Positions 37,105 to 50,046 of a DNA stretch of 64,000 nucleotides are shown here, in pieces (the first letter of the stretch is position 1; each line of letters starts with the position of its first letter). Position numbers and translations under genes: made by a program. The stretch is from assembly GCA_024734555.1 (NCBI GenBank), contig JANPWX010000010.1, forward strand, positions 3,475,077 through 3,539,076, in the 5' to 3' direction. The notes under the pieces are model-generated. The model had not been told where the DNA came from and did not search any database. It saw nothing but the letters and a program-made list of their open reading frames with translations. The DNA comes from Trochalopteron elliotii. Lineage: Eukaryota; Chordata; Aves; Passeriformes; Leiothrichidae.

Positions 37105-37240
37105 GTCATAGAAATCAGAGAATGGCCCGATTTGGAAGGGACCTTGAAGATAATTCAACCCCCCTCCCACAGGCAGGGACACCTTCCACTAGACCAGATT
37201 GCTCAAAGCCTCATCCATCCTCATCTCCATCGCACAGATT
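37105..37240 (-). mobile_element. CR1 LINE 3' end, short
   Basis: Minus-strand CR1 tail (tttggaagggaccttgaaga, ccttccactagaccagattg). Confidence 0.8.
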
Positions 37241-39670
37241 GGAGAATCAAGCTTTTTTGCCCACAAAATAGCAAGGGCTGTCCCATCCCAGCAATGCTAA
37301 AGGGTTTGCACCTGCAACTCTGTGAAATCCTGATTTTCCAGTGGTGTCTCAGCAGTCACTTCCTACTCAGTTTCTGTCAATGTCAGTTGAATTTCATCCT
37401 CTGTCACCTGAAGTGAGGGACACCTTATCAGACCTCTCCTCTCCTCTAAAGTCTTTCCCCAGCGTGGCCCAGAACAAGAAGGAAAAGCAAATCCTAGCTG
37501 GTGGCTCTTACTAGTCAGTCTGTAAACTGCTGCAGGTTCCCAAGGGTTTCAGAGGAACAAGAAAATGTCTTGACAATTTTGTGTCTTGAGTCTCCAGACC
37601 TTTTGGAGTCTGTCCATCCATAATGCTGCTGCTTTCTAAGGCACTGCTTTTGTTTGGGTCCTATGTCAAGCTCAATGAATCAAACTCTCTAGAGAAGTAA
37701 ATAAAACAAGTTCCTGCCTTAGTCAGTGGGTCTGAACTGTAAATGCAGGAGTGGGACAAGTCTTGCTCCCTTTTGGCTATAATAGCTCCCTGGTGATTCA
37801 GGGAGACCTGAAGACAACATTAATGTTAACCCTATTAAAAAGAATAGCCAATGCCATCCTGAGCCACAGACTTTGAGAAGAGGGCACAGCTCCAGCTCCT
37901 GACACTCTACGTCTCCAGAAGCTGATTCTCCTGGTTTATTTTGCTCGTGCAATCTGCACTGTGCTTGGCATCTCACAGGCAGATGCAGCCCCTAGTCTTT
38001 CTGGTGTCAAGTCCACAGATCAAAATAGACTCCTCCATCTCTTGTAAACCCAACAAGGCTTTTCTCTTGTCTTTTGAAGCTGCTGTCTTCCTTCCTTCTC
38101 TTTCTGTTCTCTCTCCATGTGCATTTCCCCACCAAAAATTAACATTTCCAATTACTGAGGTTTTAGCCAGGTTCCCTATTATATCCACCCTTTTTCCTCC
38201 TACTCTCTCCAGGAAAGAAAATGTAAATGAACAAGAACTGAATGAAATCCACAAGCCTGGAGAAATTGTGAGTGAGAAGATGGGCAAAGGGACAGAGGGA
38301 GATGGGAAAATGAAAACTCTTACATCAGCAAGATGGCATTTGTACTGGCATTTGCAGATTAAAATATCTAAGCATGAAATACTCTCCCTGGAGAAAAAAA
38401 TTCAGATTCAGGAACTGAACCAGAATATTTTCTTACCAATTTATAAAATACACTTTTAATTCAGCAATATTATTTTTTATAGACAGTGAGGTCAGTATCT
38501 GGGAAAATGTGTACTCATTTTATGAGATCCAGTAGGAGACAAAATCAGGTGATAGATTTGATGTACATAATACTGATATCCATCCTTTAATCCACCCATT
38601 AATGTATTAGTAAAAGTCCAAGCACTGATACAGTCACTAGGATGTAACCATCTGCTTTAAAAGATATGATAGGTTGTAAATTTTTGTTCTTGAAAACTAG
38701 AGGATTTCAGCATTTTAGAGTAATATGTTTATTTTAAAGTATAAATTAATACATCTTAGTAAAAAACAGTAAAAAACTGTTGTGCAAAGCCAAATGATTG
38801 CTTCTATTTAAGGGAAGCATATTTGTCTTTTACAAAAATACTTTTATCCAAATTACAACTGGGCTTAGCCTTAGAAAATTTACTGTGATTTTTATATAAA
38901 CTATGATTTTCTAAAACTTTACTACTTCCAAATATTGCCTAAGCATTCATTTTCATGATAACAGTCCATATGCAGCAAAGCCGTCTTAATAAATTATTGT
39001 TCACCCAAGGTGACATTCAAGATGTCAGGGTCTTAAGAGCAACAAAATAACCCTGCCATCTCACACCTCGTGCTCCAACGAGGGAGAGCTCAATGACAGC
39101 ACTGACAGGAAGAAGAGCAGACAAGCTAACAGCATTTTGCCTGCTTTACCCAGGGACTGTGTGATTTTCCCAAGGCTATATTAGGATTCAGTGTCGGAAA
39201 GCTGGGTGAGTGGCATTTTATTAGTGTACAATGCTGATTTCTGCAGCACTCCTAGTTCAGACGGCTATAATGCAGTAATACCATAAATAGACTGAAGTCC
39301 TGTGAAGAAAGAAACAAAAACAGTCATCTCCCCATTTTCTATTCCTGCAAACATGGAGAATAATAACAGTGTATGACAACTGCACTGTTATAAACTAACT
39401 GGTGTCTCCTTAATATAAATGATCTAACTCACACAGTGCAAGTCCCTGATGGACTAAATATACAACGAGGTGGATAGAGCCATCTACACAGCGTGTTTAG
39501 CCAGTTTCTCAGCCTATTCATAAACACAGAACATTTTATTTATACAGTACCTTCCTCATCTGTGTTAGTTTTAAAGGCTGCACCTCAAAGTCACCAGAGC
39601 TCTCATCTCTCCCACAGTTTAAAGTGCAACTTTCCAGCAGGCTCCCGAGTTCACACACATCTCCACATAC

Positions 39671-39882
39671 CTGCTCTGTGGCTGGAGGAGGAGGCTTCGT
39701 CTCTGCTTGCAGCCGTTTTTCCCCCCAACTTTCCCAGCAGCCTTTCCAGTGCAAGCCGAGGAAGAGTTTCCTTGGGGAAGTCGTACCTCTGTTGCATGCC
39801 AGCTGACTAAAACTCTGCGAGCGCTGAGAGAAGTTTGAAGTCACAGGGAAAAAAAAAAAATGTTCCCCATAGACTAGTCCTT
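39671..39882 (-). promoter_or_regulatory. LRRC32: Candidate untranslated first exon and core promoter of LRRC32
   Basis: On the minus strand a TATAAAAG box occupies 39908-39915, so transcription would start near 39880. A strong donor, CAG then GTATGTG, follows at 39671/39670. The segment between is richer in G and C than its surroundings and has no useful reading frame, as expected for a 5' UTR exon. It would splice over about 8.3 kb to the acceptor at 31358. Human LRRC32 also has an untranslated exon ahead of the signal-peptide exon. The start and the assignment are inference; no transcript evidence is available. Confidence 0.35.
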
Positions 39883-39907
39883 GAATTTACTCCTTTACAG
39901 TCATAAG

Positions 39908-39915
39908 CTTTTATA
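39908..39915 (-). promoter_or_regulatory. TATA box
   Basis: TATAAAAG on the minus strand, about 30 bp before the proposed LRRC32 transcription start. It could be a chance match in AT-rich sequence, but the nearby donor site and GC-richer stretch support it. Confidence 0.35.
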
Positions 39916-39949
39916 CATTCCCAGGCTCCCCGGAGCACGTGAATACCTA

Positions 39950-40915
39950 CCTCCGTAGTACTTTTAAAGTATGTGTGTCCTCTGCGCTTCTCTTTATTTT
40001 CCATTTCGTTCATTCAGCCTTGGCTTATTTCCTGCAGTTTCTCAGCTGGTAATTATGCTCCTCTCATATTGACACATGAAACAGTCTGTGAATACCACAA
40101 AAAATCCCCTTCACAGGCTCTGGGGACACGTGTCTCTGAAGTCATCCATGCCTGTCCCACAGCTGTCAACCTGGAGATTCTCAGGGGTTGGGGTAAATCA
40201 AGGGCGCTGAGCTGGCTGCAAGCCTTACATTTCAATTCCATGCAGGATGGGGTTTGTAGGAAAAGGTAGGCATATGGGAGCAGGGCGAGCACATCGTGTT
40301 TTGTGTCCCAACAGGTCATTTGTGTCTTGATGGCACAGCAGTGGGATGGCCAAACACAGCCTTGGGGGAAAGGATAAATTCTATTTAATGCTTGAATGGG
40401 TAATTACATAAATACCTTCTAAGAAGGGCTGTGGGCTGAATTCCGCTTTCTTTACTTTGGGTGTGAAGCTCCCTTTTATTTCAGAAGCAATGCTTTTGTG
40501 TAAGTTGGTCAGGGACATGAACATTTTCTGTGCTGTCTCCATCTGCTTGCACGTGCTCTGATATCTGGGCAGCTGTTCACTGGCTCTGCATGTTCATTTG
40601 CAGCACTGTAAAACACTGACAGGGTTTTGCCAGCTCTTCAGTGGATGTCTTAGGACCAAACTGAGTCTTGCCTTCACCAGTGAGGCTAAGACCTTCCCTG
40701 GGCCACCCAGATGGGGGGCTACCACAGGCACCAGGGATCAAAGAAAGCATCGCAGGGACCACTGCAAACAACCCACCTTCTCCCCTGCATGTACAGAGAA
40801 CATCTCAACTAAGCGATCTCCCTCAGAGGAGAGGTCTTCCTTCAGCATCATGTGTTTTATCCCCTTTTCACATAGATATGCAACAATGGCCAAGAATTTT
40901 CACAAAAATAAAATT
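39950..40915. other. Upstream of LRRC32, nothing recognised
   Basis: Unique sequence upstream of the proposed promoter. Open frames of about 90-120 codons overlap on both strands and match no known family. Confidence 0.5.
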
Positions 40916-40916
40916 T

Positions 40917-40947
<31 letters not shown>

Positions 40948-40963
40948 AAAAAAAAAAAAAAAG
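40917..40963 (+). repeat. A-rich tract
   Basis: About 47 bp of A with scattered G. Could be the poly(A) tail of an old retrocopy, but no source sequence is recognised before it. Confidence 0.85.
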
Positions 40964-43900
40964 GTGCTGGCTCGCTTCTCCCAGACAGCATCAATTCTGT
41001 CCCACTCTGTTGGATATGCTTATTAAAATCAGCTGAAAGCTACATCCTTTTATACCATGTGCCAAACAGCTTCATGAATTCTGCTAAACATTTGCAGGCT
41101 CCAGCTTTTCTTCTCTGCAACAGGTTTGTCCTCTGTAGCACACCAGCTCCTCTGTCAGAGTTACTTCAGAACTGCATCATACTGGGAGATTCAAGATGAA
41201 AACAGCTACAGATGTGAAAAAGGTGGTTAATTTAACTTTGTTAAATACTTCAGTAAATACACTCTGCTCATATTGTTGCAATAAGATTGTAATAAGACTA
41301 ATCAATTTAATAGCAACATGTACATAATGGTACCAAAGGAAACAATAATGGTTTTATTACTGCCTTGGCTATTGCCTGTGTACAGGTGTAGCTGTATATG
41401 CATTGTTGTTGTTGTTGTTGTTACTACTGTTATTATGGGCCAAAATAGCCCACAGTAGCTTATTCAAACAGATTGACAAAGAGAGTTCACCAAGGACAAG
41501 CATATATTGTATCCCCTCCTGTCACCACAGCAGGACAACCTGATGGCCAACTTGATGTCACAGTAGCCAAGCTTGGAGGATGACTGTGGACCTGCTGCTT
41601 AGAGATGGAGATCCAATTGTATTTCCCAGGTGATGCATGGCTAACTAATAGGAAAATAGTCCATCACAGAAAGGATAGGAAGTCTCCCAACATGAAATTT
41701 CAGACTACATGGAAGCAGCAGGAATAATTCCCACAGATCCTGCTGCTGTTAGACTCCTCTCTGGTGTGTGGGCAGCAGAAACTTGGGTCAGCCTATAGTT
41801 TATTCCCAGTGACACCTACGTGCAGATGGGTTTTCCCGTTACATCTCTCCCACTAAAGATATCTCTCCCAGGGAGTGATCCCTGGCCTGATCCACACAAA
41901 CCTTGCCCTCCTCTAGGGGAAGTTGGACATTTCCAGGTGTGTAACATTCAGTTATCTACCTCTGGATGGTGACCCCCCTACTCTGAGATTGTTGTTTCAC
42001 TTTCTTTTAGTGTGCCCTGAGTAAGGTGGAGACAGCATGCAAAGCTGCTCTAGAACAGTGTAGGAGGAGTGTTCAGAGCAGAAGCAGCCAACCTGATCCA
42101 GGCCCTGAAGAAAATACAAGGACTACACCCAGCTTGGAGGGAAAAATTGCTTGGGTGGGGAAGGGTGCCCATGAGAGAGCTATGCCTTAATGTGGTTGAT
42201 GTGAGGAGCCAGGTTATCTGACAGCATTGATGTACTCATGCATACCCCATGAAAGAACCTGAGGACTCTAGGAGGGACACTATACCCTGCATACTTGTAA
42301 GATCTTGCCTCCAAAACTGCTTGGAAGCACCAGTCCTGCAATAATTTCTGCTGGTACTGCCCATGCACAAATCCTACATTCTTCTTTAGTAGGGCAGCAC
42401 CATGTGGCAACTGGCAAATGCCACTTCAAAACAAAAAGCCCACAGGTCAGTGCTGGTCAGACAAAGTCAATCTTCACCATTTCCTCACCCTTCAAGTCTC
42501 ATGGGATTCCCACTCTTCCATAGTAGAGGTGAACAGGCTTGGTTGGTGGGGCAGGTATGAAGACAAGCAGAAGTACATGAACAGAAAGCAAAATTTCCAG
42601 CTGCTGAGATGCTCTATGACATCACTGCCACTATGAGTATCATTATCTTGAACTGATGTTACCTCAGTTGTTTTCTAGAAATTGCATTAAAAAGAAAAAA
42701 AAAGGAAGAAAAATAAGACGAAAGAAGACAAGAAGTAAAGAACTGGCAGTTTTTAATCAATTTCAAAAGGTTAGAGGTTGACCATGTGCTCACCTCACAC
42801 TTCAAATAGGTTCTATCATGTCAACAGGATGCCCAACTCTAATTATAAATTATATTTCCCAAGACTAAACAAAGTTTAATATTTATGCTCCATTTCCTCC
42901 TGCTCCAATTATAGCTTGTTCTTTAAAAAAACAAACATGAGGAACAAGACGTCCAAGATCTTTGCTCTGGCCCCATTTTCTATTCCTGCTGCTGTTGAGG
43001 GAAGTTTGATGCTGGGAATATGACGATGCATCACATGCTGGGATTTTGGCTTGTCTTGGTGCTGATGCTGATGGTGAGCAGAACAGGGAAGTTGTTCTGG
43101 TCAGCTATGATTCCTGTCCCATATCAGTCTCATCATATGGTGCCTACAGCTCTCAGGTACTGTGTCTTCAGCTGAACTCGAAGAAGAAGCTGCTCTTGGC
43201 ATCTCCTTGGACTAGGCTTGGCTCAGTCCCCTGTGGTCCCAGCCATAATCTTCCTCAGGTCCACCTCACGTCACCTGGGCAAAACTTCCAGACAAGTAAA
43301 CCCATATCACAGGAATTCCAGAGTCTCATAATTTTTGGAGGGTTGAAATGGGACAAATAGAATTGGCATGTCAATTGTGAAGGGCCAAAATTGTCTCCAG
43401 GGCCCTCTGGTTTTATTTTCCATCCCCTGTGCACCTCAGACATACACCACTGCCCAGTAAGACTTTGAGGTATGGCTTGCAAGCAGAGTTGCCTAGTGAA
43501 TGTCTCAAGAAGATGGAAATAAGGACAGAGAGCTCCTGCCTCACTTGCACTTGCCTGGAGCTCAGATGGTTGGAGTCAGCCTGCATCCAACCCAGATTTC
43601 AGGTGTTTCTGTCCACTACTATCTGCCCACCGCTTTTTCTGCCCACTACTATCTCCAGGGACATCGTCTAGCCTGTATTTGAACATCCCAAAGCTTAATC
43701 ATCAGGATTGGGAAACTCTGTTCCATGGAACAAACCTGATTTATCTTGAAATGCACATCAAATGAGACTGATGTGGTTTCTATTGCAAATTATTTCTCAT
43801 AAATCTGCTCTACCAGTGAAATAGCAGGAGGATCTATGAATCAGGTGGTGCCAAACAAGTAGCAGAACAGTTTTCTCTGTTGTCTGTTCTAATGGGGTTA

Positions 43901-44690
43901 AAGATCATGTTCCACTCTAAACCTCTTGCTCCATTTAAAGTGTGAAATGTCATCCATTTTTCCTACTCTTGACTTCCTTTTGGGTGAGGGAATGAATGTC
44001 ATTCATGTCTGGCATTTTCAGTCCCTGCTATTGACTCAGACCTTACGAAAATCAGTTTAAACTATCAAACACCATTGAAATAATCAATTTTCCCTTTTTG
44101 ATGCCCCTTCTTTCCACTTCTTTATTTTGGCTAGGTGATGTCTTACCGGAATGAAGCTATAGTGAAAGGATTATTGTCATTCTATATATGAGGCCTTGAA
44201 GTTGATGATGATACAGGTAATTTTCAGATCATGCAGAAAAAGATTTCACCACAGTGGGTTGAGAGTGTGATTTTGCTTCTTCTATGTCATTTTTTTTAGG
44301 CAAGCATTGAAAAGAAAAGAAAATTGCAATCATAGTCCTCAGGAAAGAAGAAATTGCTTAGAAATGCTCTATTTTTGTCATGTTCCTCAAACATTTTGAT
44401 CCTTCCCATAACAAGCCCTTGTTCCATCACTATGTCATCATTTTTTTATAGCTCACAGGTGTGTTATTTCCAAAATGCCTCTGCTTCCTGCACAGTGTGT
44501 TAGCTTTTCTTGAATATAACTTCCACCCCCAATGACATATTTGAATTTTTTTTCCATGAAGGAAAATGACTGAAACCCTGACTTAAACCCTGAGTATGAT
44601 TTTTGCTGTGCAGACAGGCTGTCATGGTAGTCCCTGTGTGTACTGCTTCAGGTAGAACATACTGCAGGAGGAGAAAAGTATCTGCACCAT
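40964..44690. other. Intergenic, no gene seen
   Basis: About 3.7 kb of unique sequence. It contains a short (TTG)n run at 41403-41422 and an imperfect duplication near 43608-43655. No protein family recognised. Confidence 0.55.
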
Positions 44691-44691
44691 C

Positions 44692-45159
44692 TAACTGATG
44701 CCTTGGAGTGGCTACCTAGAACAGAGACTAGACAAGATTAAGAGAACGAAAAGTAGGTATTTATTAAAGGCACACCTTGGGTGTAAATAGGTACACCTTG
44801 GGCAATCAAAAGCCTCCGAGAGAGGCTACACCCAAGATGGACAATGGTCACGAGTTTTTCAGACAGATACAAGTTCGGTCCATTAACGTATCAGGGATTA
44901 ATGCCCCAATTACAGCTTCAGGTAAAGAAGTCATATACCCCCAGTTTGTTCCCCTCCCACCCCACCCAGCTCAATTTTGTTTATACTTTTTGGGGCCTGA
45001 GGCTGTAGGGTGTCCTTGAATTTCAGGCCTAGAGGGATTATTTTGTCTGACCAAAATGTGAAAACAATTAACTAGGACTTTATATGGAGTTTAGACTTAT
45101 ACAGTAATGCAGTGCAGGATTTGAAAAATATAAAGGCTAAAATCCTAAGGCATCATAAC
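44692..45159 (-). mobile_element. Solo LTR with 4-bp target duplication (taac)
   Basis: The LTR is 44696-45155 (460 bp). Its ends are inverted repeats (TGATGCCTTGG at left, CCTAAGGCATCA at right), flanked by taac at 44692-44695 and 45156-45159. AATAAA on the minus strand (44765-44760) sets its direction. A 4-bp duplication fits a gammaretrovirus-like (class I) element. Confidence 0.82.
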
Positions 45160-46880
45160 AACCCCTTTGGACCAAAGAATGAAGCTGGGGATACACTGGG
45201 AGACAGGGAAATTGTTGGAGTTATTTCAATGGACTGAGAAAGCAGACATAGGGCAACAATCTGAAGGAAACAATCCTGCTCATCTATCTGATTTTTCCAA
45301 GCACTGAAACCTAATTTGCTGCTGAACATCTTTTAGATTTCAGAGGTGGGATGCACTCAGAGCCAGTGCATAGGATACATTTCCACTAGGAAGTTTAGTG
45401 CACTGGAATGGTGAAATATGGGCAACACAGAAGCACAGATAATTGTGCTCAAATATGCATCACCAGCTCCCTGACATGTAGAAGAAGTGATGGCAGCAGG
45501 TTTGAAGAGCTAAGTAAACTCACAGTCTCCTTTTTCTCACAGAAAACTGTAACCCCAGAATGATGTCAGATGTGAAAAAGATGTGATATCTCTGATCAAA
45601 TATAGCCATGTACAAATTAGTATGTCTCAAAGGACACTGATTCTGATAACCTCCACAGCTCATGGAGGGAAATAGAAGATCTTCTTGCTTGTGATTCATC
45701 TCATTCTCCAGCAGATGAGTCACCCACAAGGAGCTCCAAATTTCTCCTGTGAACAAGGGAGTGGTGACTGAGTAACACAGACATAGATTCAATATTAAGG
45801 GAAATTAGTCTCTCTTGTAGTCAGGAAACGGAGAATTCAGGGATTTTTTTTTACTAGTTGTGGGTGTACCTCTTGCTGGTGTAAATCCCAGCTTTTCAGC
45901 CAACGTTGGATATATCAATTCCTTAAGATAATATACAGGTTGAGAGAAGCCAATTGGGGATGGTATGTCTGGATGTGTTACAAAAGTTTTAAGTGATTAT
46001 GCCATTCTGTTGTTGCTTTGACAGTCTGACATCCATCATCCCACTGAGCAAAGCCCAGAACAGGATTCCCCCATGAAGAGCCTCAGTACCCCTACAAAGC
46101 ATGTCCTCATATAAAAATGCAAAGATCTTTGTTAAGAAATTGGGATGCAGCTTCTGGGGCTAGATTGTACACCCCTTTTCCTCCTCAGGCCAAAGGCATT
46201 GTGTTTTAGACAGTGATCCTTACAGATCATCTACAGGCCCATCTAGAAGGTCTATCTATGCCATATTTTAAACATCTCTGGGATGAAGGGGCGTGCTTCT
46301 TTGGATTCATTCTCTGGCACCAAGATTACTGTATTTTTATCCTCTCCATATCATGAGTGAAAAGAAGAGAAGCTCTTCTTTGCTCATTGAACATTTTCGA
46401 AAGGTCCCTCTTGCTGATAGCACGCTTCACAACTTAGTGGATGAAATCAGCTGTTCCCAGGACTCAGGACTGTGAGAAAGGACAAACCTATCCATGCTAG
46501 GTTTAGATCTGTCATTTCAACTCCCAGGTAAGACATTCTTGATAAGGGACCAGTCCTTTTACCATAAATAAGTGAATACTCGCTTATGCCCAATAAAAAG
46601 TGGGTAGACATACACCTCCTACTGACCTCTCCCTTTCTCCAGACATACACATGCCAAGACCCATGCCATCCATGAAAGAGGCGTTAGCCATAGCACTGAG
46701 GAAGTTTCTCACCTTTCACTTCTGACATTTCTTGGGGTTAACTCATGATGAACCACTCTTAGCTCAGACCATTTCATCCTTGAAAAATGCAGAGAATTTC
46801 TAAACAAATAAACAAAACAAAAAATAGTCATCAAAATCTGCCCTATGAGGTGTTGTAAAAGTTGAGATTCAGGACAAAAA
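45160..46880. other. Intergenic, nothing recognised
   Basis: Unique sequence with short chance frames only. Confidence 0.5.
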
Positions 46881-46884
46881 CTTC

Positions 46885-47166
46885 TTAGAAGGGCCTGTTG
46901 CACTAGAACAAGGGATAATGGTTTTAAGTTAAAAGACGGATGATTTAGTTTAGGTATTTGGAAAATGTTTTTTATGAGGGTGGTGAAACACTGGAACGGG
47001 TTGCCCATAGAAGCAGTGGTTGTCACATCCCTGGAAGTGTTCAAGGCCAGGCTGGACAGGTCTCTGAGCAACCTGGTCTAGTTGAAGATGTCCCTGCTCA
47101 TTTCAGGGGGAGTGAACCAGATGAGTTTAGTGCTTTTTAAACCAAACTATTCTATGATTCTATAAT
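46885..47166 (+). mobile_element. CR1 LINE 3' fragment
   Basis: Plus-strand CR1 tail (gaacgggttgcccatagaag, tgttcaaggccaggctggac, ccaaactattctatgattct). Confidence 0.88.
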
Positions 47167-48284
47167 AAGAAAGTCATTGGAGATTATTAAAGAAAACAGT
47201 GGTGATATTTTCTGGCCACTGAATGATTTGCTCATTGGCATGTGCAGGGAACACAAAGGACAACTGATTTTCATATTCTTTGCTTGCCCTCTCGTGGTGA
47301 ATGGGTGCTGATTAAGTGTATGCATGCATATCTATTTCTATATACACATATGAATGTATATGTACATATTTATGTATGCAGTGACATATACAGCAGAAAA
47401 CATTTCATCAGATTTGTACCTTGTGTTTGATGTTCCAACAGTGAGCAGTAGTTAATTGTTCCATTGGCTGTAGGTGGTCTTTTTAATGCTGAAGCTTTTC
47501 CTGTGATTGGTTAAAATACTTCAGCATGAAAGTAACAGGACTATAGCGAAATTTTTTTTCCAGCCTGGAGAGACCAGGGAGGCCTCCATGTGCCCCTTTC
47601 CTCCCTATAAACTCTGCTGAAACTGGGTAAGCTGTACAAAATCAAAAGCAAAATATTTCTCTGGAACCAGTTCTTATGGCAAATACAGGGCAGCATAAAA
47701 ACAACTGCCAAAGCATGGATGTGCCTTTTCCTACACAATGCCAGTATGGGATAGCAGAAGGACACAGAAGGTGAATGTTTGAAGAAGATATTCGTTCACC
47801 TTTGGTGGGGTTTATTTTCAAGTCATTTTAAGCTCATTTCCCCTTGTAGCTGCAAAGAGGGATTTGCCATGTATCCTGTCACATCTCCTAGAAATTTGTT
47901 CAGCACTGGGTGTGAGGTACTGAGGGTAAATGTGTTCAGCACTTCATTTCCTATGACTTACATAAATATCAGAGGTATTGCCTAAGCATGGTGTTCCAGC
48001 CTTTTCTCTTCAGATGACCTATTACAGTGAGAAGGACAGCAAAGGTGATATTCATATTAATGGGCCTTGTCTATGTCCAGAGGACAAGTGAACAAGAGTA
48101 ACTTCTCAACAACATCTTAATTTGCCACTCATGAATTTATCATCATCCTGATTACTTGGATTTTTACTTGGGATTTTGTTTTGAAGCCATGTACAGAGAT
48201 CAGCACACTGTGTCTCTGGACTTGCATAGCCTTAGACAACATGGAGATTATGTCCCAAGTCCCAAGCTCCCCAGCACAGTCATA
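47167..48284. other. Intergenic, nothing recognised
   Basis: AT-rich unique sequence. A short AT/TGTA-rich run lies near 47320-47395. Confidence 0.5.
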
Positions 48285-48450
48285 ACACAAAGGCTGCCAG
48301 AGTTGGAGAAGTGTTTGGACAGCACTCTCAGGCACATAGTGGAGTTCTTGGGATGGTCCTGTGCAGGGCAAGGAGATGGATTTGATGATCCATGTGGGTC
48401 CCTTCCAACTCAGCATATTCTGTGATTCTAATCTATGATTCCATATTGTC
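48285..48450 (+). mobile_element. CR1 LINE 3' fragment, divergent subfamily
   Basis: Plus-strand tail (ttggacagcactctcaggca, gggtcccttccaactcagca, attctgtgattct). The same subfamily as the copy ending at 52990. Confidence 0.8.
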
Positions 48451-48667
48451 CAAACGCACCATTTATCGCCCATTGTCCAGTGTCTGAGGCAGTACTTTTT
48501 TGGTTTTCTGTGGTGACTTCATCTGAACAGGTCACCAGTTCCTGAGTGCTGGATTCACCTGTTAAATTGCTACCACCGGTGGTCCCTAGCCCAACAAGCC
48601 TAAACAACCTTGGGGCATGTCTGGGGTCATGAATATTCCAAACATGTAATTTGGGTGTTTGGAAGGC

Positions 48668-49470
48668 TGTGGGGGTTACATTTGTTCCTTTATTACTTAT
48701 AGAATTTTCCCTCATAAGTCGCTAGCAGACTAACTACTGGGTACTTATGGGTGCTTGACCAAAACAGAGGTGGCCAAAAGTCAGGAGGGGGAAGATGATG
48801 AGAGTTTTTGGGGCAGGTAAAGGACGGAGCTGGAGGCAGCTACATTCTCTTGCTCTCGGCATCGGAGAGAGGACGGCCAGGCTGCTGCTTGCTGCAGGAG
48901 GAGTTCACGGTCACCAGGAAGTCCGGTTCTGAGAAATCTACCATCATCTGCTCTTGTGCCCTGGAATTCTGAGCACACCTCCTCCCGCCCTGCTGGGCCT
49001 GCCCTGTCCTGCCACCGTCATTTCTTCAGCACTGCTTTGAGGCTTTTTTGCTACTCTGTGACCCCGCACCGCCCTGCCCTGCCGGGACATCCCTGCTGTT
49101 CCAGTTACCACCGCAAAGCTTTTGATATATCTCATCCACCAGCCCGGGATTTTCCATCGTTCCAGCCTGGTGCTGTCAGAGTCCCGCAGGGGCACCGAGA
49201 TTAGACTGCCCCAGGCTTTGTGAAACAAATCCCCTCCAGGTTCCTCGTTCTGTTTATTAATAATGTTTATTATTAATGCTGTAGTTGTTGTTGTTTGTTT
49301 GCCTTGTTATACATACTACTATGTAAGAACTGTTATTCCTATTCCCACACCTCTGCCTGAAAGCCCCTTTAATTTTGAAAATTATAATAATTTGGAGGGA
49401 GGGGATTTGAATTCTCCATTCCAAGAGAGGTCCTGCCCCTCCCTAGCAGACACCTGTCTTTCAAACTGAG
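48668..49470 (-). mobile_element. Passerine-type ERV LTR, copy B
   Basis: Reverse orientation relative to copy A (5413-6530) and shorter, about 800 bp. On the minus strand it runs from tttgaaagacaggtgtctgc to aagtaataaaggaacaaat and CCACA. AATAAA near the end supports an LTR. Open frames inside it are not genes. Confidence 0.72.
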
Positions 49471-50046
49471 AGAGATGGGGAAAACAATTTATTAGCTGGC
49501 TTCAGTGCCAGGGAAAGGTATTAGGCAGATGCCATTTAATCACAAAGGCATCTCCAATGCTTTCTGAGGAGCATCCCTATATGCCTTTTCTTTTCTGAGT
49601 CCACAGAAGCAACATGCAAAGCTTGTTCTTCTCATTGCTTAGGGCCTCCTGGTGTCCCAGATGTGGGGAATAATCTGCTAGAGACCTCTCAGGATGTGAA
49701 ACCTACTGTCTCATTACAGCTGGAGGACTTCCTGTCTGGAGAAATTCTTCACTCATTTTCTTTCCTGCCCATTATCTGCTGGCTGGGCACATGTGGACAA
49801 CAGTGTCTGGGTGGGCAACCAAGGCAGGTTCATCCTAACTAAATGAAGATCTTTTTGTCTTCTAACCTCACCTGGTCAGGGCATTATTCTCATGTTTCCT
49901 GTTCCTCTCCACACACACAGACACCACTGTGCACAGTCTTCAGTCTTCATAATATCAACCACAAGGACAAAGCCACAGCAGCAGGAGTAAAGAGGAGAAG
50001 ATTTTCAGGCTGATCTCTCCCCTCCATTGTACGGGAAATAGAGTTC
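49471..50046. other. Intergenic, nothing recognised
   Basis: Unique sequence. Confidence 0.5.

Larger units (their letters stand above)
31358..39670 (-). other. Probable LRRC32 first intron
   Basis: About 8.3 kb between the proposed UTR exon and the start-codon exon. It holds four CR1 fragments and a T-rich tract at 35400-35456. The 172-codon open frame at 37941-38459 (plus) resembles no known protein and is probably chance. Its right edge depends on the first-exon proposal. Confidence 0.4.

Noticed and set aside
37941..38459. A 172-codon open frame on the plus strand
   Set aside because: It matches no family I know, has no domain pattern, and lies in the probable LRRC32 first intron with overlapping frames on the other strand.
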